Source: Sphaerisporangium fuscum (GTDB lineage Bacteria; Actinomycetota; Actinomycetes; Streptosporangiales; Streptosporangiaceae). From it: DNA of 54,180 nucleotides. Location of the stretch: NCBI RefSeq assembly GCF_018531465.1, contig NZ_JAHDTF010000050.1:1-54180 (forward strand). Reading direction: 5' to 3'. Of the stretch, positions 31,759 to 40,111 are shown in pieces; within the stretch, counting starts at the first letter, position 1; every line of letters starts with the position of its first letter. Below the pieces are notes generated by a model. That model had not been told where the DNA came from and made no database searches. It saw only the letters and a list, made by a program, of their open reading frames with translations. The translations under genes were made by a program, and so were the position numbers.

Positions 31759-32829
31759 TTGCGTCTGTTCATCACCGCGCGACTGCCCGGCCAGAATTCT
31801 TTGGACGCCACGGCGTTGAGGGCCTGCATTGCCGAAATACTGGTCCTGGGGGCGTCCGTTTCCGGCTCTTATGCGGTCCGGACCTGGGACGGCGATTCCT
31901 TTCACGACTGTTTGCAAATAAGTTTGGATGACGACGGCCGCACCGCCGAGGCACTGCGAGTGCTACGGGACCACGGCTTCTCCGGTGAGACGCGGGACGA
32001 TCCGGCGGACTCCGGGCCGTCGCCATTGTGGAACGCCGGCTTCTCCGGAGTCGAATTCGATCCCATGTCCAAACGGCTGTGCCGGGCGAGCGGCCCGGCC
32101 CTGCTCGACCACGCCCGGCGGCTGCTCACAGGTGACCGCGACGCGGCGTACCGCCTGCTGGCCCGCACCATGGTGGCTCACGCCCGGTCGAACGTCGCGG
32201 TGTCGGAGCTCCTGGACCTCCAGGGCGTCGACCACGCACGTCTGATGCCGCTGCGGCTGCTCAGCTTCAGGTCCCACTTCGAGGGGTTCATCGCGCGGGT
32301 GGCCGAGCCCGAACGGCTGCGGGAGCACTTCGAGAACGCCTATCGGCGCCTGGGCGAGCAGGTGCGGGACGACATCCGCCTCGCTCTCGTCCCCACGGCG
32401 CGGACTCCGGAGGGGCCCTCGGGCTCCTGGGGCCGCTTCGTCGAGGCCACGTTCGGCGACCTCCGGCAGGCTTTCAGGAACGGCGTGCTGGAGTCCACGG
32501 GCGACAGCCTCGAGAACCTCGACCAGGGACGGGACGAACCATTGTCCCCCACCAGGTTCCACTCGCTTCTCGGCCGGCGGGAGGCGCTGGAGCGTCTGCT
32601 GTACCGGAGCGCGGATTTCCAGGCCTTCAGGATGGAATCCAGCGTGCTCTACAGCCTGGTTCACACGCTCGGCCTCAGCGTCCCCGAGCGGTATCTCCTG
32701 TGTTACGTGGTCGCCCGCTCCAACGAGGACGTCGCCGGGTGCACGGCGAGCGATCTTCTGCGGGCGTTCGGTGAGTTGGCGGAGGCTTTCGCGCGGTCGA
32801 GGGACGGCGCAGGAATGAGCTATGTGTGA
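31759..32829 (+). CDS. Probable pyridine synthase ([4+2] cycloaddition, TbtD/TclM-type)
   Basis: A 356-residue protein, the size of stand-alone thiopeptide pyridine synthases. These join two dehydroalanines of the modified peptide, aromatise the ring and eject the leader. It begins MRLFITARLPGQNSLD with N-terminal alpha/beta character like the SpaB_C fold, and has a central helical part (RLMPLRLLSFRSHFEGFIA) and a helical C-terminus. The assignment rests on size, position next to the precursor and the fact that the second SpaB_C-like gene (46401) fits the elimination enzyme better. The start is a TTG at 31759 preceded by GAGCGAGGG; no ATG or GTG fits. If wrong, it would be another LanB-C-like enzyme of the pathway. 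Confidence 0.68.
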   Translation: MRLFITARLPGQNSLDATALRACIAEILVLGASVSGSYAVRTWDGDSFHDCLQISLDDDGRTAEALRVLRDHGFSGETRDDPADSGPSPLWNAGFSGVEFDPMSKRLCRASGPALLDHARRLLTGDRDAAYRLLARTMVAHARSNVAVSELLDLQGVDHARLMPLRLLSFRSHFEGFIARVAEPERLREHFENAYRRLGEQVRDDIRLALVPTARTPEGPSGSWGRFVEATFGDLRQAFRNGVLESTGDSLENLDQGRDEPLSPTRFHSLLGRREALERLLYRSADFQAFRMESSVLYSLVHTLGLSVPERYLLCYVVARSNEDVAGCTASDLLRAFGELAEAFARSRDGAGMSYV

Positions 32830-32883
32830 CATGAGCACGGGTTCGAGTGGGGGCGCGGCTCGAAAGCGAGCGGCGCGGACCGA

Positions 32884-33456
32884 ATGATCGTCGACGACGC
32901 CCTTTTCCTGTACTCCGGCGGGTTCGCCGTCGAGGTGCTCGACGCGGCGCGGGTCGCCGTGGGACGACGCCTTGCGATCCACCCGGGCCTGACGCCCGGC
33001 GAGATCCCCGCGGCGAGCGCGATCGTCGCCGTGCTGCCGGCGGGCTTCGCCGAAGTCCACGCGCTGATCGACCACGTCGGTGCCGACCGGCGGCTTCCGA
33101 CCAGCGTGCTGGAGTTGTTCCCGACCCGGATCGTGCTGGGGCCGTCCGTCCTCCCGGGACGCACCGCGTGCCACGCCTGCCTCGCCGCCGAACGGCGCGA
33201 GCACACCCCGGGGGCCGACGACCGGCTGTCACGGCTGCGGGGCCTACCGGAGGGATTCGCCCCCCACGACGTCCTGATCGGCGCGGGGTTGCTGCTGCGC
33301 GCGTTCGACCGCCTGTCCGCCGCCGCGGAGCTCGTCTCGTACGACTGCGTGCACGGCACCATGACGGTGCGGACGGTGAACAGGCACGACGGCTGCCCGC
33401 GGTGCGGCGAACCGGCCGCCCCGCCGCACAAGGAGGCGCCCGAGCATGCCGTCTGA
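32884..33456 (+). CDS. Small E1-like cyclodehydratase-partner protein (cassette A)
   Basis: A 190-residue protein with the signature of the bacteriocin cyclodehydratase/E1-like domain: SVLELFPTRIVLGPSVLPGR then TACHACLAAERR, and a C-terminal pair in GCPRCGEP. The two CxxC pairs probably bind one zinc. There is no adenylation domain, so it is a truncated ThiF-like subunit likely needed to present the precursor or activate YcaO. Its paralogue is at 37167. It lies 54 bases after the pyridine synthase; the ribosome site is weak. The end overlaps the next gene by 11 bases. Confidence 0.65.
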   Translation: MIVDDALFLYSGGFAVEVLDAARVAVGRRLAIHPGLTPGEIPAASAIVAVLPAGFAEVHALIDHVGADRRLPTSVLELFPTRIVLGPSVLPGRTACHACLAAERREHTPGADDRLSRLRGLPEGFAPHDVLIGAGLLLRAFDRLSAAAELVSYDCVHGTMTVRTVNRHDGCPRCGEPAAPPHKEAPEHAV

Positions 33457-35071
33457 ACTGCGAGCGGAGCACATCGGGCGGGCCGCCCGGTTCGACATGC
33501 AACTGACCGTCCCGGAGCGGCCGGTTCTGCGGCTCGGCGTCCGGCTGCGACCTGCCGGCGACGGTGTGTCCCTCGACGGCGCGGTCCGGAGCCGGCTCCT
33601 GCGCGGCGAGTTCGCCCGGACCCGGCTCATGGAGCTCGCGGACCTGCTCGACGGTACGCGTGACCATGCCGGGATCGCGGCCGCGCTGGACCTCAGCGAG
33701 GACATCGTCTTCAAGGTGATCGCCCTGCTGTGGACCTCCGGCGCCGTGGAAGACCACGCCAACGCCGTCGTTCGTGACGTCACCCCACTGGCGGTCTGTT
33801 TCTCCCGCCTGGGCGACTCGACCGCCGTGCACGAGCACTGGAGCCTGGCGCTGGACCACCTGGCCGCGCGGACCGTGACACTGGCGGGCGATGAGCCACT
33901 GGTCGCCGAGGTGGGGCGCGCGCTGGCGGCGACCGGCGTCCAGGTGGCCCGTCATACGGAGGAGGACCGGACCCGGCCGGCGCTGACGGTCGTCCTGACG
34001 GACGGCCACCTGGACGCCGCGCTCTCCCGGCTCGCCACCACCTGCTGGACGAGCGGGCGCGCGCTGCTGCACGTCGCCTGGAGCGGACGCCGGCTGCTCA
34101 TCGGGCCGTACGTCGATCCGGCCTTCACGCCATGCCTGCACTGCGCGAGGGGCATCCCACAGGGCGACGGCGGGAGCCGCACGGGGATCCAGCTGGCCGC
34201 CGGCCTGATCGCCCGCGAGCTGACCAGCCTGCTGAGCCGGTCGCTGAACTCGGCGCTGCCCATGGATTCCATCGAGTGGGACCTGGACGACCTGCGCGCC
34301 GCCTACCGCCCGCAGGTGACCCGCCCGGGCTGCCCGTACTGCTCGCAGGCCGACGGCCCGGTGAGCGACCGGCTCTCGCCGGGCGGCTCCTACGAGGCGT
34401 CCGTCGCGGCTCCGCCTCGGGAGTTCCTCGCCGTGAAGGGTCATCAGGCCCATTACGAGGTCGGGAACATGGAGCTCCAGCACCGGTTCCGTGACTGGCC
34501 GGGGGCCGCGCGCACTTCCCTGCCCCACGTTGATCCGGCCGGCCTGCGGGCGGGGATGACCGCCGGAGACGGCACCGGGAGGCCGCCCGGCCCGCACGAC
34601 CTCGCGATGATCCTGCTCGCGTCGAGCGGGATCAGGTCGCGCGAGCCGGTGCACGGAAAGATCCGCAGGTGGACGGCCGCCGGTGGGAACATCGGCGCCG
34701 TCACGACCTACGTGCTGCCCGGCGCGGTCGAGGGCCTGCCCGGCCGGGCCTACGCCTACGTCGACCTCGACCACGAGCTGGCCGAGGTCGGCCGGGGCGG
34801 CGCCCGGCGCGGCGCCGGCACCCGCGTCGTCTTCACCGGCGACGTCGACAAGGTCGCGGAGAAGTACGGAGCGTTCGCGCTCAGGGTGGTCTTCCAGGAC
34901 GCGGGCTGCGCCCTGGCCACCGCGGTCCTGGTGGCCGGGGCGCTCGGCGTCGGCTTCCGGCATGTCGCCGACTGGGACGAGGAAGAGCTGCGCGCCGAGC
35001 TGGGGCTCGCCGAGAGCGAGGTCATCTGCGGCGTCCTGGATCTGCTCGGAGGTGACGACGGTGCGCGGTGA
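33446..35071 (+). CDS. Fused RRE/E1-like and azoline-dehydrogenase-type protein (cassette A)
   Basis: A 541-residue three-part protein. Residues 30-110 form a PqqD/RRE-like winged helix (LMELADLLDGTRDHAGIAAA then LDLSEDIVFKVIALLWTSGA) that may bind leader peptide. Residues 120-310 are E1-like with CLHCARG and PGCPYC cysteine pairs. Residues 320-541 are a SagB/McbC-type nitroreductase (RRWTAAGGNIGAVTTYVLPG, then KYGAFALRVVFQDAGCALAT and a C-terminal W-D-E segment), which would oxidise azolines to azoles using FMN. It is clearly paralogous over its full length to the 37797 protein. Start ATG 33446 has GGAGG and overlaps the upstream gene. Confidence 0.78.
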   Translation: MPSELRAEHIGRAARFDMQLTVPERPVLRLGVRLRPAGDGVSLDGAVRSRLLRGEFARTRLMELADLLDGTRDHAGIAAALDLSEDIVFKVIALLWTSGAVEDHANAVVRDVTPLAVCFSRLGDSTAVHEHWSLALDHLAARTVTLAGDEPLVAEVGRALAATGVQVARHTEEDRTRPALTVVLTDGHLDAALSRLATTCWTSGRALLHVAWSGRRLLIGPYVDPAFTPCLHCARGIPQGDGGSRTGIQLAAGLIARELTSLLSRSLNSALPMDSIEWDLDDLRAAYRPQVTRPGCPYCSQADGPVSDRLSPGGSYEASVAAPPREFLAVKGHQAHYEVGNMELQHRFRDWPGAARTSLPHVDPAGLRAGMTAGDGTGRPPGPHDLAMILLASSGIRSREPVHGKIRRWTAAGGNIGAVTTYVLPGAVEGLPGRAYAYVDLDHELAEVGRGGARRGAGTRVVFTGDVDKVAEKYGAFALRVVFQDAGCALATAVLVAGALGVGFRHVADWDEEELRAELGLAESEVICGVLDLLGGDDGAR

Positions 35072-35753
35072 CTTCGGACCGATGAACGAGGTTCTCCGCG
35101 GTCTGCCGACCAGGCCGGACGGGTCCCCAGCGGGCGCCGGCAGGCGGCGCCGCGAGCCGGCGAGCGTCCGGCGGCTGGAGCTGAGCGGCTGTGAGCCGCT
35201 GCCGTCGACCACGGTCGGCGCGTGCCTCGACCGGCGGCGATCGACGCTGGTCTACACCGAGGAGCCGGTCGCCGTCACGCCGATGCTGGTCACGCTGCGG
35301 GACCTGATGCGGGACGACGCCGCCGGCTGGGGCGACGCCGCCACCGCGCCCATCGAGGCGTTCCTGATCGCGCTCCGCCCGATGGACCGCGACGCCGGGA
35401 TCTACCGCGTGAGCACGGAGGCGGCCGACTGGTTCGGGGACCTGCCTGACGGGCCTGCGGACGAGTACCTCGGGCTCCAGCGGGAGTTCGCCACCGCCGC
35501 GGCCGTGCTGAGCGTCGCCGCGGACCTGGACGCCGCCGAGACACGCTGGGGCGCCCACGGGTACCGGATGGCGATGTCGCGGTGCAGCGCGTTGGTCTAC
35601 CTCTTCCACTTGCGCACCCTGGCCGCAGGCCTCGGGGGCACCGTCTTCGCCGGCTTCAACACCGCCGCGGCACGTGCGGTGCTGGCGTCCGACGGCGTTT
35701 CCCGGCACCAGATGTTCGCCGCCACCGTCGCCCGTCCCCGGCCCGGGTTCTAG
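35061..35753 (+). CDS. Nitroreductase-family azoline dehydrogenase subunit (cassette A)
   Basis: About 230 residues with a nitroreductase fold: CLDRRRSTLVYTEEPVAVTP (FMN-binding R-R-S near the N-terminus), AAETRWGAHGYRMAMSRCSA in the middle and LGGTVFAGFNTAAARAVLAS at the end. It is paralogous to the 39410 protein. A second, separate nitroreductase besides the fused one suggests a heterodimeric FMN dehydrogenase. GTG 35061 has GGAGGTGA 5 bases upstream and overlaps the preceding gene by 11 bases; ATG 35082 is an alternative. Confidence 0.72.
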   Translation: MRGDFGPMNEVLRGLPTRPDGSPAGAGRRRREPASVRRLELSGCEPLPSTTVGACLDRRRSTLVYTEEPVAVTPMLVTLRDLMRDDAAGWGDAATAPIEAFLIALRPMDRDAGIYRVSTEAADWFGDLPDGPADEYLGLQREFATAAAVLSVAADLDAAETRWGAHGYRMAMSRCSALVYLFHLRTLAAGLGGTVFAGFNTAAARAVLASDGVSRHQMFAATVARPRPGF

Positions 35754-35762
35754 GGAGGCGTC

Positions 35763-35822
35763 GTGGCGGCTCCGGTCCGGCGTGATCCGTTCGCACTCGA
35801 TTCCAGGTCGGTGGTTCTTTGA
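35763..35822 (+). CDS. 19-codon mini-ORF coupled to the first YcaO gene
   Basis: AGGGAGG is followed by GTG 35763 and codons for MAAPVRRDPFALDSRSVVL, then TGA (35820-35822) that overlaps the TTG start of the YcaO gene (TTGA). It may be a coupling peptide that delivers ribosomes to the weak YcaO start, or the displaced original N-terminus of YcaO after a one-base indel. No function is implied by the sequence. Confidence 0.3.
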   Translation: MAAPVRRDPFALDSRSVVL

Positions 35823-37159
35823 GTCCCGTAACCTCCCCTCCCGTCGCTCCGGAGCTCCGCAGGCTGGAGCGCCTGGTATCGCCCTTCGGCCTCGTCTCAC
35901 AGACGTATCCCCTCTTCCCTTCGGAAGGGGATCCCGACGTGTCGATCAGGGTCTCCTCGGTCGGCAACCTGTCCGGTGCGCTGGACAACCTGCGGGCCTG
36001 GCGTCATGACCCGGACATGGGCAACATCAACGGCGTCGGCACGGCGCTCACCGACGAAAGAGCCCGCCTGATCTCCATCGCCGAAGCCCTGGAAAGGTAC
36101 TCCACCTGCGCCTGGCGTGAGGACACCCTCGTCCACGCCAGCGAATCGGAACTCGGCGCCGAGTACGTGTCGCCACGCCGATGGCCGCGGTGCTCGGAGA
36201 CCGAGTTCGCCCAGCCGTCGTGCGGGCTGCGCCGTTACGACCCGGCCGTCCCGATCAGGTGGGTGCGCGGATGGTCGCTCACGCGCCGCCGCGAGGTACT
36301 CGTCCCGGCGATGGCGGTGTACCTGCACATGGTGCCGGCGACGTCCTCCGAGATGTTCATCCGCACCATCACGACCGGCGCCGCCGTGCACGCCGACCTG
36401 CGCCGCGCCGTGCTCGGCGGCCTGCTCGAGGTCGTCGAGCGTGACTCGATCGCGCTGACGTGGCTGCAGCGCCTCGAACTGCCCGAGCTGACCGTCGACC
36501 CCGAGTCGCTGGACCCCTACGCCCGGTCATGCCACGAGAGGGGCACATCGTCGGGCCTCACGGTCCGGCTGTTCGACGCGACGACCGATTTCGGCATCCC
36601 GGTCGTCTACGGGGTGCAGCTCTGCGAGGGAGACCGGAGCATGGCCCAGCTGGTCGCCGCGACCTGCGACGTCTCACCGAGCGCGGCCGTCGGCAAGCTC
36701 TACCGGGAGCTGGCCTCGCTGCGGATCGCCCTGCGTGAGTACCGCGGCGATGCCGATCGGGTGCCGGACGCCGGGAAGGTCAGCGTGGTCGGCGGCGCCG
36801 CCTACAACGCGGCGCGGGAACGACGGGACAACTTCGCGTTCCTGCTCGGCGGTCATCGCCCGCCCCGCACCCCGGCCGAGATGCCCGGCCTGGACGACGC
36901 CGGCGACCCGCTGGCCGAGGCCGTGGACCGGCTGCGAGCCCGGGGGGCCGAGGTGCTGGCGGTCGACATCACCACCGACGAGGCCAGGCAGGCCGGACAG
37001 CACGTGGTCAAGGTGATGGTCCCGCAGGCCATGCCGGTGTCGTTCATCCACGCCGAGCGCTATCTGGCGACGCCGCGGCTCTACCAGGCTCCCCGCGCCA
37101 TGGGGTACCCGTCCCGCGCCGAGGCGGACATCAATCCGGCCCCGCAGCCGTTCGCATAG
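35819..37159 (+). CDS. YcaO-family cyclodehydratase (cassette A)
   Basis: A 446-residue YcaO enzyme. It would activate backbone amides with ATP so that Cys/Ser/Thr side chains cyclise to azolines. ATP-site motifs are present: LISIAEALERYSTCAWRED and LLEVVERDSIALTWLQRLE, with the conserved acidic and Arg residues. The C-terminus is proline-rich (INPAPQPFA), reminiscent of the PxPxP-like ends of azole-forming YcaOs. Unlike the second YcaO (41870) it lacks an N-terminal zinc region and has no Ocin-ThiF-like partner next to it. The only usable start is the TTG at 35819, overlapping the TGA of a 19-codon ORF. It may act on Ser/Thr rather than Cys, which is speculation. Confidence 0.88.
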   Translation: MSPVTSPPVAPELRRLERLVSPFGLVSQTYPLFPSEGDPDVSIRVSSVGNLSGALDNLRAWRHDPDMGNINGVGTALTDERARLISIAEALERYSTCAWREDTLVHASESELGAEYVSPRRWPRCSETEFAQPSCGLRRYDPAVPIRWVRGWSLTRRREVLVPAMAVYLHMVPATSSEMFIRTITTGAAVHADLRRAVLGGLLEVVERDSIALTWLQRLELPELTVDPESLDPYARSCHERGTSSGLTVRLFDATTDFGIPVVYGVQLCEGDRSMAQLVAATCDVSPSAAVGKLYRELASLRIALREYRGDADRVPDAGKVSVVGGAAYNAARERRDNFAFLLGGHRPPRTPAEMPGLDDAGDPLAEAVDRLRARGAEVLAVDITTDEARQAGQHVVKVMVPQAMPVSFIHAERYLATPRLYQAPRAMGYPSRAEADINPAPQPFA

Positions 37160-37166
37160 CCGCACA

Positions 37167-37787
37167 TTGGAACAGACCTTGCCTTCTTTCAGCGAATCAT
37201 CGACGTTACTGGTGGTGCGCGACCGGTTCGGCCATGCCCTCAGGGCGGGCCTCGACCTTCCGCGTCCGGTCACCTGCGGCCCGGCCGAGGTGACGCCGGA
37301 ACTCGTGGCCGGGGCGGACCAGGTCGTCTGCGTGCACGCCGGTCACGACAGCGGACTGCGCGACGCGCTGGACGCCGTCGCGTACGCCCAGGGTGTCCCT
37401 TCGGTGGGAGTCGAACTCCTGCCGGCCAGGATCGTCTGCGGGCCGGTCACCATTCCGGGGAGAACGGCGTGTTACGCGTGTTTCGAGAAACGCCTGCGCC
37501 AGCACCGCGCGGGCGACGACGGTTACGACCTCGACGCGGCCACACGCGATCTTCCCGAGGGGTTCGGCCCGCAGCACGTCGCCATCGCGAGAAGCTTCCT
37601 CGCCCAGGCCCTGGAGGAGATCCGGACCGGCCCCTCAGGCCTGGGGGGGACCGTGCGCGCCTTCGATCTCGTGTCGGGAGTCCCCTCGTCCGCCGGGACA
37701 CTCAGCGTGAACGGATGCCGGCGGTGCGGCGGGCGTTTCCGGGAACGAAGTGACGGCTCGACCGTCGCCCTGTCGAGTCTGCCGTGA
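37167..37787 (+). CDS. Small E1-like cyclodehydratase-partner protein (cassette B)
   Basis: About 206 residues and a paralogue of the 32884 protein: SVGVELLPARIVCGPVTIPG then RTACYACFEKRLRQH and a closing CRRCGG. The same two CxxC pairs are present and presumably form a zinc site. The TTG at 37167 (or 37179) is the likely start, 7 bases after the YcaO stop; the ribosome site is poor, so translation may depend on coupling. Its repeated position at the head of a cassette suggests the duplication unit starts here. Confidence 0.63.
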   Translation: MEQTLPSFSESSTLLVVRDRFGHALRAGLDLPRPVTCGPAEVTPELVAGADQVVCVHAGHDSGLRDALDAVAYAQGVPSVGVELLPARIVCGPVTIPGRTACYACFEKRLRQHRAGDDGYDLDAATRDLPEGFGPQHVAIARSFLAQALEEIRTGPSGLGGTVRAFDLVSGVPSSAGTLSVNGCRRCGGRFRERSDGSTVALSSLP

Positions 37788-37796
37788 GGATCTGCC

Positions 37797-39413
37797 ATGG
37801 GTAACGAAGTCCACGCCGACGTCATCGGCGACGCGGCCCGACGGGACAGGCAGTTGTCGGTCCCTCGCCTGCCGGTCCTGCGCATCGGCGTCCGCCTCCG
37901 CGAGGCCGGCGACGTCGTGGTCCTCGACGGCGCCGACAGGCCGCAGGTGTTCACCGGGCGCTTCGCCAGGGAGATGCTCGCCACCCTGGCCGCGCTGTGC
38001 GACGGCACTCGCGACCACGCGGCGATCGCCACCGAGCTGGGCCTGCCCGAGGAGGCCGTCCACAAGGCCGTCACGCTGATGTGGAGCGTCGGGGCGCTGG
38101 AGGAGCACCGGCCGGGTGGGGCCGGAGGCGGGCTGCCGCCGGAGCTGATCTGCGCCCTGTCGCGGCTGGGGAACTCCACGGGCACCAACGCGTCCTGGGC
38201 CGACGCCGCCGAGCGGCTGGCGAGCCGGACCGTGACGCTGGTGGGAGACACCGCACTTGTCGCGGCCACCCGCGAGCTGCTGTCGGGCGTCTGCTCCTTG
38301 CGGGACGACCCGGCCTCCGGCGACGCCGCCGGAGGCGATCTGGTCGTGGCGTTCAGCACAGGCGGCGACGACGGGCTCGCCGAGCGGGCGCGGCGATGGT
38401 GGCGGGAGGGACGCCCCTTGCTGCTCGTCCGCGCGGACGCCCGCACCGCCGCGGTGGGCCCGGTGATCGACCGCTCCTTCAGCCCGTGTCTCGAGTGCGT
38501 GCTGTCGGGGGCCGGGAACCTCGGCGGCGAGGTGCCCCGGCACTCGGTGGACCTCGTCGCCGGCATGGCGGGCCACCACGTGGTCGCGCTGCTCTCGCGA
38601 TCCTGGGCCACGTTCCTGCCCCTGGACGTCTGCGAGATCGACCTGACGACGCTGCGCACCGCCTACCGCTCACCGGCCACCCGTCCGGGCTGCCCGTCGT
38701 GTTCCTTCGTCTCCGGTCCGGTGGCGCCCAAGGCGCCCGACAGCGCGGTGTACGAAGCCGCGGTGGCGTTGCCGCCGTACGACTACTTCGACCCCAAGGG
38801 CCTGCGCGGCCACTACCACGCGTCCAACATCCGTCTGCCGTTCGAGTTCCGTTCCTGGCCGAGCGCGACCAGGTTCGAGCTTCCGCCCGTGGAGATGGAC
38901 AGGCTGTCGGCCGGCCCACCCGAGCAGGACACCGGGATGTCGGGCGGCGACCTGTCGGTGATCCTGAAGATGGGCTTCGGGATACGGGACGAGACGCTGA
39001 CGGCCGACCGCGTGGCCAGGTGGACGGCCTCCGCGGCGAACATCGGATCCGCCATCGCCTACGTCGTGTCGCGGGACGAATCGATCCTTCCCGAGGGCGT
39101 CTACGCCTACGTGGACCGGGACCACCAGCTCGCCCGGATCACCCGTGAGGTGGTGCCGGGCAAGGGCCGCGTCGGGCTGGTGGTGACGGCGAACCTGAGC
39201 AAGTCCGTGAAGAAGTACGGCGCGTTCGGGCTGCGACTGTGCTGGCTGGACGCCGGGTGCGCGCTGAGCACCGTACGAGCGGTGTGCCGCGGGCTCGGCG
39301 TCCCGTACCGGCCGGTGCCCGACTGGGACGACGGCGTCCTGCACGAGGTGCTGGGCACCTCGCCCGCGCGCGAACCGGTGGCGGCGGTCATGGAGTTGGG
39401 GATGAGGTCATGA
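37797..39413 (+). CDS. Fused RRE/E1-like and azoline-dehydrogenase-type protein (cassette B)
   Basis: A 538-residue paralogue of the 33446 protein with the same three parts: winged-helix RRE-like region (AALCDGTRDHAAIATELGLP), E1-like region with CLECVLS and PGCPSCSF, and a SagB/McbC-type nitroreductase (RWTASAANIGSAIAYVVSRD, KYGAFGLRLCWLDAGCALST, VPDWDDGVLHEVLG). The WDD near the end and the Lys-Tyr-Gly are typical of thiopeptide azoline dehydrogenases. ATG 37797 follows GAGGATC; the end overlaps the next start as ATGA. Confidence 0.8.
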   Translation: MGNEVHADVIGDAARRDRQLSVPRLPVLRIGVRLREAGDVVVLDGADRPQVFTGRFAREMLATLAALCDGTRDHAAIATELGLPEEAVHKAVTLMWSVGALEEHRPGGAGGGLPPELICALSRLGNSTGTNASWADAAERLASRTVTLVGDTALVAATRELLSGVCSLRDDPASGDAAGGDLVVAFSTGGDDGLAERARRWWREGRPLLLVRADARTAAVGPVIDRSFSPCLECVLSGAGNLGGEVPRHSVDLVAGMAGHHVVALLSRSWATFLPLDVCEIDLTTLRTAYRSPATRPGCPSCSFVSGPVAPKAPDSAVYEAAVALPPYDYFDPKGLRGHYHASNIRLPFEFRSWPSATRFELPPVEMDRLSAGPPEQDTGMSGGDLSVILKMGFGIRDETLTADRVARWTASAANIGSAIAYVVSRDESILPEGVYAYVDRDHQLARITREVVPGKGRVGLVVTANLSKSVKKYGAFGLRLCWLDAGCALSTVRAVCRGLGVPYRPVPDWDDGVLHEVLGTSPAREPVAAVMELGMRS

Positions 39414-40111
39414 GGTTCCAGCAGAGCGAGATGACGCGGGTGCTCGAAGGGCTTTCGGCCCGCGGGAGCACCGCCGACGGAAGGGCCGCCGAGCGCCACC
39501 GCCGTGATCCGGGCTCCGGGCCCCTGGGCGCGATCCCGGCGGCGCCGGAGTCGCGCGCGGGCCGGGACCTTCTCCAGACCCTGACCGGGCGGCACAGTTC
39601 GCTGACGTACTCGACGCGCCCGGTGCCCACGGCCGAGGTCTTCGCGATGCTGCACGCCGCGCTGCTCGGCGACGTCGAGGACTGGCGCCTGGACGCGCTC
39701 GCCGGTCCGCTCGACGTCTTCGTCATCGTCCTTCGCGGCGAGCACGACGACACGGGCGTCCATCACGTCACCCCCTCGGGCGTGCGGCGGGTGGCCACGT
39801 CGCGGCAGGTGGATCCCGGGCGCCTGAGCGTGCAACGCGAGCTGGCCGACGCCAGTGGCCTGGTCACGGTGTGCGCGTCCTTGGACCAGGCCGACACCTG
39901 GGCCGGATCGCACGGATACCGGGTCATGGTGGTCCGGGCCGCGATGATGGCCTACGACTTCCACCTGCGGTGCCAGTCGCGCGGCCTGACCGGCACGACA
40001 CTCGGCGGCTTCATCGTCGCCTCGGTCAAGCACCTCATCGAGGCCGACGGTGTCACCCGGCAACCGCTGTTCTCCTGCACCTACGCGTATCCGCGCCATG
40101 ACCGCGACTGA
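39410..40111 (+). CDS. Nitroreductase-family azoline dehydrogenase subunit (cassette B)
   Basis: A 233-residue nitroreductase-fold protein and paralogue of the 35061 protein. LTGRHSSLTYSTRPVPTAEV gives the N-terminal FMN site, ASLDQADTWAGSHGYRVMVV the middle, and GTTLGGFIVASVKHLIEADG the end. Its ATG overlaps the previous stop (ATGA), so it is made together with the fused protein, which supports a heterodimer. The first 45 residues are variable. Confidence 0.72.
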   Translation: MRFQQSEMTRVLEGLSARGSTADGRAAERHRRDPGSGPLGAIPAAPESRAGRDLLQTLTGRHSSLTYSTRPVPTAEVFAMLHAALLGDVEDWRLDALAGPLDVFVIVLRGEHDDTGVHHVTPSGVRRVATSRQVDPGRLSVQRELADASGLVTVCASLDQADTWAGSHGYRVMVVRAAMMAYDFHLRCQSRGLTGTTLGGFIVASVKHLIEADGVTRQPLFSCTYAYPRHDRD

